This document shows positions 26,000 through 36,387 of a DNA stretch of 64,000 nt, in pieces. Origin of the DNA: Blautia parvula (lineage in GTDB: Bacteria; Bacillota; Clostridia; Lachnospirales; Lachnospiraceae). The stretch is taken from positions 4,927,001 to 4,991,000 of the forward strand of contig NZ_CP084061.1 of the NCBI RefSeq assembly GCF_020215665.1. Reading direction: 5' to 3'. Positions within the stretch are counted from its first letter, which is position 1; every line of letters starts with the position of its first letter. Under the pieces are notes generated by a model. The model worked only from the letters and a program-made list of their open reading frames with translations, made no database searches and had not been told where the DNA came from. The position numbers and the translations under genes are program-made.

Positions 26000-26593
26000 C
26001 TAGAGCTCCATCCGGCCAGAAACTGTAGTAGCAGCATTGGGATTAGATGATAATATAAGCTGATTCAGATCATCTATTTTTTCTGCGATGACAGCAGGTA
26101 CCTCTCTGGCGCCTGTTTTCATCCAATGTTCGATTAACATGGTGGTACCTCCGGCCAGATAACTATATACGTATTGTCTGTCCGGATCGCTGAGATAATC
26201 CACATCAAGGGACGCCAGGTGGGATACTGCATACCGGGAACAGCGTTCCGCCAGTTTGTTAGGGAAATCACTGTCCGGGGAGTTGGCTGTAAGTGATGTG
26301 ATCAGGTCCTGATAATCCAGAAGGGATGTGAGTAATGTAGTGAGAACATGTATCGTTCCATTTTGTGCAGAATCAAACAATAATAACTCCAACTGATTCA
26401 AAGCGGATTCTTCCAGTGTATGCATGAGATGATAGACGTCCTCATAGTGCTTATAAAAGGTACTGCGGTTGATTTCCGCTTTTTCACAGATCTCTTTTAC
26501 TGTGATTTTACCAAGAGGTTTTTGTTTTAATAAGTCGATAAATACATGCTGAATGATCTGCCTTGTATATCGGACGCGAGCATCGGTTTTCAT
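26000..26593 (-). CDS. TetR/AcrR-family transcriptional regulator
   Basis: A 197-residue regulator. The N-terminal helix-turn-helix is at residues 10-55 (VFIDLLKQKPLGKITVKEICEKAEINRSTFYKHY), followed by an all-helical ligand domain similar to the TetR C-terminal type found in clostridial DhaS-like proteins. An AAGGAG ribosome site precedes the start. It faces the SDR gene tail to tail and stands before the GH2 gene on the same strand with a 98-base gap. It may act on the SDR leader dyad at 25021; this is inference. Confidence 0.85.
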   Translation of the reverse strand: MKTDARVRYTRQIIQHVFIDLLKQKPLGKITVKEICEKAEINRSTFYKHYEDVYHLMHTLEESALNQLELLLFDSAQNGTIHVLTTLLTSLLDYQDLITSLTANSPDSDFPNKLAERCSRYAVSHLASLDVDYLSDPDRQYVYSYLAGGTTMLIEHWMKTGAREVPAVIAEKIDDLNQLILSSNPNAATTVSGRMEL

Positions 26594-26691
26594 TTATTTT
26601 CTCCTTCAAAAATTCCCATCCGGGCATTTAGTGCTGTACTGGCATTAGCTCCTGTACTTAACTGCCGGGATGGGAGGTTTTCAAATATGGG

Positions 26692-28893
26692 TTATTTTTT
26701 TATATCTTGTAAAACGCGGTTGAGTTGTTTGATGCTTTCATCATCGGCACCGCTTTGTTTCAGAAGGCTGACCAGAGTCATACGGCCCATCATACGCTGA
26801 AGTGCCGGATTATCCTTAACAGCGTCGGCAACGTCACCCCGTTCAGAAGCACCCTGTGACATCATCTGGTCAATGATTGCACCGGCCCTGGGATTTTCAC
26901 GGATATCCGCCAGGCGGTCGTTTATGGAAAAACAGTCAGGATTCAGGTCATCTGTGTCAAACCAGTTTGTGACAGGAGCACGTTTGACAAATATATAATC
27001 CGGATTTTCTTCTGCAACACGCCTTATCGTTATGCTGTCTTCGCAGGAGTCTGCTTTGGCAGTAATGGTATGAGTGCCTGTGATTGGTACCTGGAATTTA
27101 AAAATGGTCTTGCCGGAGACAGTGGCAAATGCAGTGCCATCTACAAAGAGTGTGACCTCCGGTTGATTTGAATATACTTTGATTTCGGTAGTTTCTTCCA
27201 CACGGTCAGCATAGCGGCGGCCGCACAGGTGTACAAATGTATCTGTTTGATTCCATGCCGCTTTGTAAAGATAGAAGGCGTCTTTTTTGAGTTTTCTGTC
27301 CATGGTAACGAGGCCTTTTTGGTTTTCTCCATGTTTACCGCCTTCGTCACGGCCGTCAGCAGCAAAATCAAACAGATTCCATACATGTGTGGCCCACAGA
27401 TAGGGTCTGGCTTCTATCATTTGCAGCATATGTTCGTGGTAAAGGGCCTGATAGCTTTCTGTGTAATCGCCTTTTTCCGGTGCGGCGGACTGGTACTGTG
27501 GATTGGCGTCTGCACCATATTCTGAGAAACCGATCACCCTGTCAGGATATTTCTCATGGTATTCATCAAAGAAATCATCCGTTTGTTCCAGTTCGCCCAG
27601 ATACCAGCCAAAATACAGGTTATAACTGTTAATGTCCGGGATCTCCAGGATGGGGCTGTCTGTCTCCAGCATAAATACATTAGCCATGGTCGTGGGCCGC
27701 GTAGGATCAAGTTTGTGGCACAGGTCATTGAGTTGTGTGTGGTTTTCCAGTAAATCCTCATTTACAGCGCTGGCGGCTGTGATTTCGTTGGATAATCCCC
27801 AGGTGATAATGGAGGGGTGGTTGTAGTTTTGTACCACTAATTCTTCCATCTGTGTCAGCGTATTGGCACGGGCATTTTTCATGTGCATGGTAATGTATGG
27901 AATCTCCGCCCAGAGGATCAGTCCGCATTCATCGCAGAGGTCATAGAATTCTTGTGCGTGCTGGTAATGCGCCAGCCGGAGGGTGGTTGCGCCCAATTCC
28001 AGGATGATTTCCATGTCTTTTTTGTGATGTTCCATGGTAAGGGCATTTCCTACACCTTTGAAATCCTGATGACGGGAAACTCCGCGCAGGGGATAGGAGT
28101 GTCCGTTCAAAAAGAAACCCTTTTGAGGGTCTATATGGAATTTTCGGCATCCAAAACGTGTACTTACTTCATCGCCGCTTTCTAAAGAGGCACTGGCTGT
28201 ATAGAGATATGGGTCCCTTAATCCATCCCATAAGTGTACGTTTTCAATCATAAATGTGGCCTGTGCGTGTTTTTCAACGGATAATACCGTTTGGGACTGG
28301 CCATCCACGGTGAATGTTACCTGGTCATCTGCCGAAACCCATGCTTCTACGGTAACAGAAGCTTTGTGATTTTCCAAATCTACCTGAGGTGTTACCTTAA
28401 TTCCGGGTGTACCACAGTAGTCCAGTTCAAAATGTGTTTCCGGAACGACAATCAGATTCACCATACGGTAAAGTCCGCCATAAAATGTAAAATCTGCTTT
28501 TTGCGGATAACAGGTATTGTTGTCTTCATTATTCAGAGCAGCAACAATCGTGTTTTGTTCTGATAAAACATCCGTGATGTTTATGCGGAAGGTGGAATAT
28601 CCGCCCTGGTGGTGGGCAAGCAGCCGGTCATTTACATAGATATGAGCAGTCATAGCAGCGCCCTGGAATTCCAGATAAGCCTGTTCACCTGGTTTTAATT
28701 CCGGTCTGGGTAAGTTTTTTACGTAATAGCAGGTTCCCCTGTGGTAGTCATTTCCACCGTCCTGGCCGTCAATGGCGTTCCAGGTATGGGGAAGTGTCAC
28801 GGTCTCCCCGGGAAGCGCTGCGGCGGTAAGAGCATCCTCTGCTGATTTTACAAAATTCCAATTGTCTTTAAGTGGTGTTACATATCGGGTCAT
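26692..28893 (-). CDS. Glycoside hydrolase family 2 enzyme (beta-galactosidase/glucuronidase type)
   Basis: A 733-residue cytoplasmic GH2 enzyme that cleaves a terminal beta-linked sugar. It has an N-terminal jelly-roll domain (LPHTWNAIDGQDGGNDYHRGTCYYVK), an immunoglobulin-like domain, and a TIM barrel with acid/base Glu370 in WGLSNEI and nucleophile Glu458 in GFSEYGAD. After about residue 630 comes a small domain that is not part of classic GH2 (SINDRLADIRENPRAG...MTLVSLLKQSG) and resembles the free-standing protein at 48888. Its start lies two bases from the end of the GPH symporter gene, so the two form an operon. Beta-galactoside is the likely substrate, but glucuronide cannot be excluded. 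Confidence 0.9.
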   Translation of the reverse strand: MTRYVTPLKDNWNFVKSAEDALTAAALPGETVTLPHTWNAIDGQDGGNDYHRGTCYYVKNLPRPELKPGEQAYLEFQGAAMTAHIYVNDRLLAHHQGGYSTFRINITDVLSEQNTIVAALNNEDNNTCYPQKADFTFYGGLYRMVNLIVVPETHFELDYCGTPGIKVTPQVDLENHKASVTVEAWVSADDQVTFTVDGQSQTVLSVEKHAQATFMIENVHLWDGLRDPYLYTASASLESGDEVSTRFGCRKFHIDPQKGFFLNGHSYPLRGVSRHQDFKGVGNALTMEHHKKDMEIILELGATTLRLAHYQHAQEFYDLCDECGLILWAEIPYITMHMKNARANTLTQMEELVVQNYNHPSIITWGLSNEITAASAVNEDLLENHTQLNDLCHKLDPTRPTTMANVFMLETDSPILEIPDINSYNLYFGWYLGELEQTDDFFDEYHEKYPDRVIGFSEYGADANPQYQSAAPEKGDYTESYQALYHEHMLQMIEARPYLWATHVWNLFDFAADGRDEGGKHGENQKGLVTMDRKLKKDAFYLYKAAWNQTDTFVHLCGRRYADRVEETTEIKVYSNQPEVTLFVDGTAFATVSGKTIFKFQVPITGTHTITAKADSCEDSITIRRVAEENPDYIFVKRAPVTNWFDTDDLNPDCFSINDRLADIRENPRAGAIIDQMMSQGASERGDVADAVKDNPALQRMMGRMTLVSLLKQSGADDESIKQLNRVLQDIKK

Positions 28894-28895
28894 GC

Positions 28896-30377
28896 TTAGT
28901 TTTCCTCACTTTCAGTCTGTGTTGCGTTTTTCTTCTTTTCAATACGTTTTTGAACTTCTACCATATCTTCTTTACTCAAATGACAGAAGTGCATGGCTGC
29001 CAGAGTGCAGATCCAGCCAAGAATCGGAAGTCCGAACATGATAATCGTTGTAGTCCAGAAAATAGCTGGGGTGGCGGCATCTGTTGGCTGGGGCATAGTG
29101 GAAGTATAGCCAATCAATGCAATGGCACCTGTGGCAATCAAAGCGGAGAAAGAAGATACAATTTTATCGATAAAACTGTAAATGCCTGTAACGACCGCCG
29201 GAACATAACGGCCGCTGCGGTCCTGTTCATAATCAATGATATCAGACATAAAAGCAGTACCAGCAGTAGTTACACACATATTGGCACCGTTTTTCGCCAG
29301 GGTAAGAACTACGTAGAGAATCATACAGATACCTGCGCTGGCAATCTTTTTTGGGTCAATCACAATTAAAAATCCCCACATGATTACACTGATTGCGATA
29401 CAGATACGAGTCCAGGTGATGATTGTTCTCTGGCTTCCGAACTTTCCGGCATATTTCGCACCGGCAATTGCAAAGAGAATAGAAGGCAGCATACCGATAA
29501 CACCGAGAATGGTTGCAAGTCCCATATTGCCTATCAAAATACCATTCATCATGGTTACGATAACGGCCTGAGAGGTGGTCTGCTGTGCAATTTTGTCAGA
29601 GGCAGAAGAGATGATATAGCACTGAAGAGGACGGTTATGCTTTAAAATTTCAGCCATGTCTTTGAGTTTTAAGTGTTCCTTCTTAGCTGCTAACCCGCGA
29701 AAGTTTTCCGGTTTATCGTATTCTGATACACCGATGCATACGAGAAGAATACCAACTGCGGCAAGGCCAAGGCATACCTTGCAGGCAGTACCCAGGAATT
29801 CAAGATTGTAATCTCCGCCGAATTTGGGGAGAAGGATAGTATTTAAAACAATACTGAGAGCCATGGGGACAACATAGTTAAGTGCAGTTGACCATACGCT
29901 GATGGTCGGGCGCTGCTTGGGGTCATTACTGATTAACGGATTGATGGTAAGGGCTGTCATATTAGTGATGGTATAACCAATGACATAGATTATGTAAAAT
30001 AAAGTGAATCCGATAATACCAAGACCTTTTCCCGGTCCCCAGACAAACATTGCCATGAGAGCCAGGGCTTCGATGATATAACCTGTGATGAGCAGGATAC
30101 GGATTTTACCAAACCGTGTGTTTACTCTGTCATAGACAAATGCGAGAAGCGGGTCAGTGATACCATCTATAATCCGTGTCCAAGTGAGGATAACACCAAC
30201 GACTGCTGTGGCAATACCAAATCCAAGACTGGCTGTGTAACTTGCCAGTCCGATGAGGGAGTAGACGCTCATGCCGACAAAGGCGTTACATGCAATCAGG
30301 ATAATTTGCCAGAGTTTTGCGCGGCGGTATTGTACACCGTCAATTTCACTCTGCGAGAGCTTTTGTTTTTTTGCCAT
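28896..30377 (-). CDS. GPH-family sodium/sugar symporter (MelB/UidB-like)
   Basis: A 493-residue transporter with about 12 helices of the glycoside-pentoside-hexuronide family. The N-terminal region has the class pattern GITDPLLAFVYDRVNTRFGKIR, and a matching central loop follows in the second half. It would import a disaccharide or glycoside with a cation. GGAGG precedes the start, and the GH2 gene follows directly, so the pair takes up and splits a glycoside without phosphorylation. Confidence 0.9.
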   Translation of the reverse strand: MAKKQKLSQSEIDGVQYRRAKLWQIILIACNAFVGMSVYSLIGLASYTASLGFGIATAVVGVILTWTRIIDGITDPLLAFVYDRVNTRFGKIRILLITGYIIEALALMAMFVWGPGKGLGIIGFTLFYIIYVIGYTITNMTALTINPLISNDPKQRPTISVWSTALNYVVPMALSIVLNTILLPKFGGDYNLEFLGTACKVCLGLAAVGILLVCIGVSEYDKPENFRGLAAKKEHLKLKDMAEILKHNRPLQCYIISSASDKIAQQTTSQAVIVTMMNGILIGNMGLATILGVIGMLPSILFAIAGAKYAGKFGSQRTIITWTRICIAISVIMWGFLIVIDPKKIASAGICMILYVVLTLAKNGANMCVTTAGTAFMSDIIDYEQDRSGRYVPAVVTGIYSFIDKIVSSFSALIATGAIALIGYTSTMPQPTDAATPAIFWTTTIIMFGLPILGWICTLAAMHFCHLSKEDMVEVQKRIEKKKNATQTESEEN

Positions 30378-30433
30378 GATAAATAAATCCTCCGTTTTCT
30401 TTGTATATATTTGCGTTATGCAAATGATAAGAC

Positions 30434-30460
30434 GTTACTGTTCAATCCGCGCTCAGTAAC
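30434..30460. promoter_or_regulatory. Inverted repeat upstream of the symporter gene
   Basis: GTTACTG (30434-30440) and CAGTAAC (30454-30460) lie 57 bases before the GPH symporter start, in the region shared with the 3' side of the AraC gene. A dyad of this size in a promoter is a candidate operator. Confidence 0.35.
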
Positions 30461-30584
30461 AATAAGACAAATATAAGGGAAGTTTTATTTGTATGTAGTA
30501 TAGAAATTCGCTCATATGTACAAAAATTCGTGGAAAGAAAATTGAATGTGGAAAAACCAAACATTACAGTTAAAATCAGAACCA

Positions 30585-31796
30585 TTATATTCTGTGATTC
30601 TGCGCGCGGTATTCGCTCGGCGACATACCCACAAGTTTCTGGAAACAGGTGTAAAAGTAACTCCGGTTGCTGAAGGAAAGGTTATCGCTGATCGTTTGAA
30701 TATTTTCCGTGGTTCCGGACAGGAGCAGCCTGGCCTGATCGATTTTCTCCTTCAAGATGAAATCATTAATGCTTGTGCCCATCTCCTCCTTGAATTTGTG
30801 GGAAAAGTAATATTCTGAATACCCGCTGCGTTTGGCCAGCATATGAATTGAAAGAGGCTCTGTTATATGGGATTTGATATAGGCACAGGCATTCTGTATG
30901 GGTGCTGAGATATGTGATTCTTCCTTTGATTTACGCACGCGGTAAACATAATCTGCAAGCATGGTTTCGCTTAACTTCTGTATTTCTGACATGGAGTTAC
31001 ATTCCTCTATTCTGGCCGCGTAGAAATCGTTCAGATCATAGGAGATAGAGGGCGCAAGACCGCCGCGGATGCAGGCTCTTGAGCAGAGTGTCAGCAATAC
31101 AAGGGTATTATTTTTATGGAGACGCAAAGAATCTTTGGAATCTATCTTCATGCCGGAGCTTAAAGACGCGGACTTTGCCAGGGCGTCTTTATAGTTGGGA
31201 TTACCGTCAGCTATCATTTTGAACAACTGCTCTTCCGCGTACCAGATACCGGCGTGTTCCAGGGAAGAGGTGATGGAATCGTTTTTTTTCGCCGCGGGGA
31301 CAATGCTTTGATAGGTTACGTCGTTTGTTGATATTCTGGAACCCGTCAGACAGTAGTGGAGCATAACAGCATATTGATTGATAATATTGGTGGGGACTGT
31401 GGGAATACGCTCAAACAGTTTAAAAACCATGGAACGAAGCTTTACAGTCAAATCATATTCGTCCAGATGTTTTCTCATAAGCATCTGGGAATCACGGCCG
31501 CTGTAAATGGGTCCTATTAAAAAACATTGTTCCAGAAGTGTGCCATGGTAAACAAATCCCACAATCCATAAGAGGTTTCCGGCGGCTTCCACAATGAGAG
31601 GAGTCTTTTGACCGGAAGCGATATATTCTTCCACCAGTTTGGAAAGACCGGTGTAGGAGAGAAAATTGCCGGAAAAAATACTTTCGGTCCAGTTTGTATG
31701 CGTCATATTCAGATTCTTATCATAGGCCCATATATACAGGTCGTAGTTACAGTTGATCAGTTCCATGAAAAAAGATATTTTATCGGGTGTGTTCAT
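30585..31796 (-). CDS. AraC-family transcriptional regulator
   Basis: A 403-residue regulator. Residues about 1-150 are a PocR-like sensory domain (NLLWIVGFVYHGTLLEQCFLIGPIYSG), a helical linker follows, and the last 100 residues are the double helix-turn-helix domain ending SPSEYRAQ. A strong GAGGAGG ribosome site is present. It lies between the GPH/GH2 pair and the divergent GH35-like gene and could control both; the 180-base gap to 31977 should hold both promoters. Confidence 0.85.
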   Translation of the reverse strand: MNTPDKISFFMELINCNYDLYIWAYDKNLNMTHTNWTESIFSGNFLSYTGLSKLVEEYIASGQKTPLIVEAAGNLLWIVGFVYHGTLLEQCFLIGPIYSGRDSQMLMRKHLDEYDLTVKLRSMVFKLFERIPTVPTNIINQYAVMLHYCLTGSRISTNDVTYQSIVPAAKKNDSITSSLEHAGIWYAEEQLFKMIADGNPNYKDALAKSASLSSGMKIDSKDSLRLHKNNTLVLLTLCSRACIRGGLAPSISYDLNDFYAARIEECNSMSEIQKLSETMLADYVYRVRKSKEESHISAPIQNACAYIKSHITEPLSIHMLAKRSGYSEYYFSHKFKEEMGTSINDFILKEKIDQARLLLSGTTENIQTISDNLSFSNRSYFYTCFQKLVGMSPSEYRAQNHRI

Positions 31797-31976
31797 AGAA
31801 ATCCTCCTCTTGTCTGCGAAGTGGCAGATATTTCATGTTGAAATTCGTTAAAATGTTATGAATTTAATGAAATGGAATGTTTGCTGAAATTATAACACAT
31901 TTTATTGAATTATTGAACGCATAGGAAAAGGTTTTCTAATAAAATATATACTATAAAATTATGGAGGAATAAAAGT

Positions 31977-33608
31977 ATGAACAGCAAAAGAACGGTTTTA
32001 ACGGCAGATGGAAAACCATTTATAGCCATTGCAGGGGAAGTACATAACTCAAGTTCTTCGTCAGCAGAATATATGGAAAGTGTTTGGAAACGGGCGGAGG
32101 AGCTGGGACTCAATACACTTTTACTGCCTGTGACCTGGGAGCTGACGGAACCTGTGGAGGGGCAGTTTTCTTTTGAACTGGTGGATACTTTAATTGAACA
32201 GGCGCGGAGTTTTCAGATGAAAATTATTTTTCTGTGGTTCGGCACATGGAAAAATGCCCAGTGTATGTATGCTCCGGAATGGGTGAAAAAGGACATGAAA
32301 CGTTTCCCCAGAGCCCAGGTGGAAAAGGGGAAAAATAAAACAAGGCTTTCCATGTTTTACGGGATGGAATATACCACACTATCATATCTCGGAGAGGAGA
32401 CAAATCGTGCAGATGCCAAAGCATTTGCAAAATTTATGAAGCATCTGAAAGAGGTGGACAGTCAGGAGCATACCGTCATCGCTGTGCAGGTGGAAAATGA
32501 GACAGGCCTGCAGGGAGCGGCCAGAGAACATTCCGACCAGGCAGACTTCCTGTTTGAGCAGCCTGTGCCGGAAGCGTTTGTTTCTTATATGAAGTCTCAT
32601 ACAGAATCTATGGAAGCGGGTATCAAAGAAGCCGTACAAAAAGGAAAGGACAGCGGAAGCTGGAAGGATGTATTTGGAGACTATGCCGAAGAGGTATTCA
32701 GCGCATATTATATTGCCGGTTATGTGGGAAAGGTTGCAGCCGCAGGGCGTGCAGAGTATGATTTGCCGATGGTTGTGAACTGCTGGCTTGATAAAGGGGG
32801 AGAGGCCGGGCAATACCCCACCGGCGGGCCAATCGCAAAGGTGATGGAGGTGTGGAAATACGCCGCTCCGGCTATTGATGTGTTTGCGCCGGATATCTAT
32901 GTACCTTATTTTTGTGACATTTGCGACACTTATACCAAACTTGGAAATCCGTTATTTATTCCGGAAACAGCAGTGCACTCCCATGCGGCACCCCGCCTGG
33001 TTTACAGTATAGGACACTATCATGCCGCCTGTTTTGCGCCTTTTGGTTTTGAAGATATGGGACAGCCTTTTGATGATATTACAGCATATCTGTTTGGTGT
33101 GGATGTGACAGACCCATTACTGCAGATTCCCCAGGATATATCAGAATACGCATGGTGCGCAAAAACCCTGAACAGCATGATGCCATTGTTGACAGATAAA
33201 TATGGAAGTGATGAGCTGCAGGCTGTATGCTCAGAAACTATGGATATGACTTTGGCTGAACCGAACGGCGGATTTGCGGATATGGGGAATATGGCAGGAG
33301 AAACCATGATGTTTGATGATTTCGGATTCCAGGTCATAATGAATATTCCGCTGGTGAAGCGTAAAGATGGCGTGTGTCTGATCCTGAGAGAAAGCAGGGA
33401 TACGTATTATATATTGGCGAATGGGTGCATGATTACAGCCTTTTCGGCAAATCCTGAGAAAACCTTTTATGACATCATTTCATTAGAAGAAGGGGAATTC
33501 GTGGATGGACGCTGGAAAGCGGGAAGAAGGCTTAACGGAGACGAAGCATCCAGGTTGTGCTTTAACAACTATGAATTGTTAAAACTGAAGGTATTTCAAT
33601 ACCAGTAA
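31977..33608 (+). CDS. GH35-like beta-galactosidase with DUF5597-type C-terminus
   Basis: A 543-residue TIM-barrel glycosidase. The N-terminus FIAIAGEVHNSSSSS and LNTLLLPVTWELTEPVEGQF match GH35/GH42-type beta-galactosidases of the subgroup carrying a DUF5597 C-terminal domain. The likely acid/base Glu lies in VQVENETG and the nucleophile in NPLFIPETAVH. It has no signal peptide, so it acts on imported sugars. GGAGG precedes the ATG. A MATE gene follows after 21 bases. Confidence 0.8.
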   Translation: MNSKRTVLTADGKPFIAIAGEVHNSSSSSAEYMESVWKRAEELGLNTLLLPVTWELTEPVEGQFSFELVDTLIEQARSFQMKIIFLWFGTWKNAQCMYAPEWVKKDMKRFPRAQVEKGKNKTRLSMFYGMEYTTLSYLGEETNRADAKAFAKFMKHLKEVDSQEHTVIAVQVENETGLQGAAREHSDQADFLFEQPVPEAFVSYMKSHTESMEAGIKEAVQKGKDSGSWKDVFGDYAEEVFSAYYIAGYVGKVAAAGRAEYDLPMVVNCWLDKGGEAGQYPTGGPIAKVMEVWKYAAPAIDVFAPDIYVPYFCDICDTYTKLGNPLFIPETAVHSHAAPRLVYSIGHYHAACFAPFGFEDMGQPFDDITAYLFGVDVTDPLLQIPQDISEYAWCAKTLNSMMPLLTDKYGSDELQAVCSETMDMTLAEPNGGFADMGNMAGETMMFDDFGFQVIMNIPLVKRKDGVCLILRESRDTYYILANGCMITAFSANPEKTFYDIISLEEGEFVDGRWKAGRRLNGDEASRLCFNNYELLKLKVFQYQ

Positions 33609-33629
33609 GATAGCAAAGGGGAATGGAGT

Positions 33630-34982
33630 GTGAATGACAAAACATTAAAGAGTCAGGAACTGTTTGAACATAAGCCGGTCTGGACAGCCGTTTTTTCTAT
33701 GGCGGTGCCGTCTTGTATTACTATTCTGGTGATGTTTTTTTACAATATGGCTGACATGTTCTTTATCGGCCAGTTGGGAGATACGGCACAGGTGGCTGCA
33801 GTATCGGTTGTGAGTCCGGTATTTTCCCTGGCTGCTGCTGCGGCCACTATGCTTGGAATCGGCGGTTGTTCAGTGATCGCAAAAGCGGCGGGGACAGGAG
33901 AAATTGAGGATGCCAGGACGTATGGCAGTCTTTGCTTTTACACAGCGGCAGTATTTGGAGTTATCTGCACCATTGTCATGCTGATCGCTTCCAATTTTGT
34001 TCTGGGGCTGCTGGGAGCGAATGCAGAGATTTTCGTGTATGCGAAGGATTATATGCGGATTCTGGCACTGGGGGCGCCGATGATGCTTTTATCCACGACC
34101 CTGGGGGCTTTACTCCGGGCTGACGGTGCGATCAAAGAAGGTCTGCTTGGAAATATGACGGGTACAATACTCAATATTATATTGGACCCCGTATTTATAC
34201 TGGTTTTTGGATGGGGGGTAAAAGGAGCTGCGGCCGCGACACTTCTTGGAAATGCTGTCAGCACCATTTATTATGTGATTTATATCCGAAAAAAAGGTCA
34301 GATCCTGAGTCTGAAACCATCTTATGCCATTCGGAAACCGAAATCTTTACTGCATATTATTGCAGTTGGAATGCCAAACGGAATTTCCAGTATTTTGAGC
34401 GGATTTGCTGCTACTTTTTCCAATAATCTTCTGGTTCTGTACGGTACCAATGCAGTTGCGGCTATGGCGGCAGCCGGCAAGGCTACTATGATCATATCCA
34501 TGATCCAGATGGGGATATGTATGGGAGTGCAGCCCATGCTGGCATATAATTACGGAGCGCGCAATGTATCCAGGCTGAAAGAAATTTTAAAAGCTCTGAG
34601 CCTTTTGACGGTTGTCATTGGATTGGCAGCAGCAGCCGGATGTATTTTTGCCAGAGATACTTTGATAGGGATGTTCTTAAAGGATGCTGCCGCAGCAGGG
34701 ATGGGGAAACAGTTAGTGGTATACCTTGTGCTGGCAAGTCCTGTTATCGGATTTTATTATCTGGGCACAAATTTTCTGCAGGCAGCCGGAAATGCAGTGA
34801 CAGCAACAATTGTTTCCCTTCTCAGACAGGGAGTGCTGTTAATACCGTTTTTATTTCTCATGAATCATTTGATGGGATTTTTAGGAATTGCGCTGGCACA
34901 TACATTGGCAGACGGTATAGCTACGATTGTGGCAGTCATTGCCATGTACAAACAATACAAAGTATTGCGCCATACGCTGTAA
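33630..34982 (+). CDS. MATE-family efflux transporter
   Basis: A 450-residue MATE transporter starting with GTG. Both halves are recognisable: VWTAVFSMAVPSCITILVMFFYNMADMFFIGQ at the start and IAVGMPNGISSILSGFAATFSNNLL in the middle. It is in the same direction as, and close to, the GH35-like gene. A pump within a glycosidase operon could remove the non-sugar part (aglycone) released from plant glycosides. That role is inferred from position only. Confidence 0.85.
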   Translation: MNDKTLKSQELFEHKPVWTAVFSMAVPSCITILVMFFYNMADMFFIGQLGDTAQVAAVSVVSPVFSLAAAAATMLGIGGCSVIAKAAGTGEIEDARTYGSLCFYTAAVFGVICTIVMLIASNFVLGLLGANAEIFVYAKDYMRILALGAPMMLLSTTLGALLRADGAIKEGLLGNMTGTILNIILDPVFILVFGWGVKGAAAATLLGNAVSTIYYVIYIRKKGQILSLKPSYAIRKPKSLLHIIAVGMPNGISSILSGFAATFSNNLLVLYGTNAVAAMAAAGKATMIISMIQMGICMGVQPMLAYNYGARNVSRLKEILKALSLLTVVIGLAAAAGCIFARDTLIGMFLKDAAAAGMGKQLVVYLVLASPVIGFYYLGTNFLQAAGNAVTATIVSLLRQGVLLIPFLFLMNHLMGFLGIALAHTLADGIATIVAVIAMYKQYKVLRHTL

Positions 34983-35018
34983 TGAGATCCTGTCATTGAG
35001 TTTTTTGAAAAGGTACAG

Positions 35019-35246
35019 TTAAATTAGATAGTCTTTCAGGATTTCGTAATCGTTTTTATCTTCACAGCGTATCTCTCCGCCATAGAGGAGTGCCGGCTGA
35101 TGCTGGAGGGAGACAAAAATCAACTGGCATAAGGTGCTTTGCATTGCCAGGATGTCTCCTTCTGAAGTTTCAAAGGTGACTTTGGAGCGGCATTCTTTTA
35201 CTTTGTTCAAAAAATCTTCCAGACTGCAGTTTTCTTTTAAATGCAT
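35019..35246 (-). CDS. Small hypothetical protein, 75 residues
   Basis: A 75-residue acidic protein starting MHLKENCSLEDFLNKVKEC, with no signal or membrane segment. A purine-rich AAAGGCGG lies about 11 bases before the ATG. Composition and codon use look coding, and the text has the feel of a small conserved clostridial protein, but I do not recognise a family. It stands alone on the minus strand between two forward operons. Confidence 0.5.
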   Translation of the reverse strand: MHLKENCSLEDFLNKVKECRSKVTFETSEGDILAMQSTLCQLIFVSLQHQPALLYGGEIRCEDKNDYEILKDYLI

Positions 35247-35516
35247 GATATCATTCCGCCTTTCGTTTTGGAGGTAGCGAGGTCAAAAAATTCTTACGGC
35301 AGAAACTTTTGACCTGACAGTTTTTTATTATAATAGCATAATAGAGAAATTTTAGATGTTTAAATATTTTGCAAAAAGATAGGAATTTCGTTATGACTTT
35401 CGATAACGTGAAAACAGGAACTTTTTAGTGAAAAAAGAGACACATGAGAGATGGATTTATTTTATACTGGTAAAAACAGTGAGGAGACGACCTGAAAGAA
35501 AGAGGATAGAATAGAA
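35247..35516 (+). promoter_or_regulatory. Intergenic promoter region before the isomerase-GH operon
   Basis: This stretch of 270 bases is AT-rich and contains no gene. It must hold the promoter for the four-gene operon starting at 35517. An AGAGGA ribosome site precedes that start. I could not identify a clear -35/-10 pair or operator. Confidence 0.35.
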
Positions 35517-36368
35517 ATGGCAAAAAAAGCAGTACAGCAGATCATGCTTGGAACGGTTACAAAAAATGAAAAACAGGCGCAGGAGACGCTAAAGCAGATA
35601 AAGGCGGCAGGTTATGATGGGATAGAATTGAATGGTTTTATGATACGCCCGTCTTCATTTCTGGTCCGGGTAATGACAAAAGCAGCCGGTATGCCGGTTG
35701 GAAAAGGCGGACAATTTGACTGGAAAAAGTTACTGGACCAGGCGGGTCTTAGCTGTGTAAGTCTTCATGAAGACCTGGGAACCATTCAGAGAGAACCGGA
35801 GACTGTGATTGCAGAAGCAGAGAAATTCGGAACAGATAAAATCGTGATTACGGGAATGTATCGTTTTGATTATTCAGATAAAGATGCTGTCAGGAAACTG
35901 TCAGATGACTTGAACCGTTCAGGAAAAGTGCTTAAGGATTCTGGCATTCAGCTCTTATATCATAATCACAACAGTGAATTCCGAAAAGTGGAGCCGGGGA
36001 AAACGGCATATGATATGATAATAGAAGAAACGAATCCAGAATATGTGAATTTTGAACTGGATTCTTACTGGCCTACGGAAGCGGGTGTATCGGCCATAAC
36101 TCTTATGAAAAAGCTGGGAGAGCGGATGAAACTCTATCATATCAATGACCGGGGAACAAAAGTAAGCGGCCCGTCTATGACACCAATCCTGAAATCTGAC
36201 AGTATGGAGCTGGGATACGGCAATATGAATCTGGAAGAATTGGTGCGGCAGGCCCTTGACGTGGATGTGGAGGCAATCATTCTGGAGAGCCACAAGAACT
36301 GGGCAGACAAATCACCGGTAAGATCACTGCAGCTCAGTGCAAAATTTTTGAAACAACATATGGTATAA
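35517..36368 (+). CDS. Sugar phosphate isomerase/epimerase-like protein (AP2 endonuclease fold)
   Basis: A 283-residue TIM-barrel protein of the xylose isomerase-like superfamily. Candidate metal ligands lie in LHEDLG, YHNHNSEF, NFELDSYW and YHINDRG. Members rearrange or epimerise free or oxidised sugars, and some take part in removing sugars from C-glycosides through 3-keto intermediates; no partner oxidoreductase is present in this operon. It is the first gene of the operon with GH1, GH43 and GH78. The specific reaction is not assignable. Confidence 0.75.
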   Translation: MAKKAVQQIMLGTVTKNEKQAQETLKQIKAAGYDGIELNGFMIRPSSFLVRVMTKAAGMPVGKGGQFDWKKLLDQAGLSCVSLHEDLGTIQREPETVIAEAEKFGTDKIVITGMYRFDYSDKDAVRKLSDDLNRSGKVLKDSGIQLLYHNHNSEFRKVEPGKTAYDMIIEETNPEYVNFELDSYWPTEAGVSAITLMKKLGERMKLYHINDRGTKVSGPSMTPILKSDSMELGYGNMNLEELVRQALDVDVEAIILESHKNWADKSPVRSLQLSAKFLKQHMV

Positions 36369-36387
36369 CAGAAAAAGGAGGCAGGTT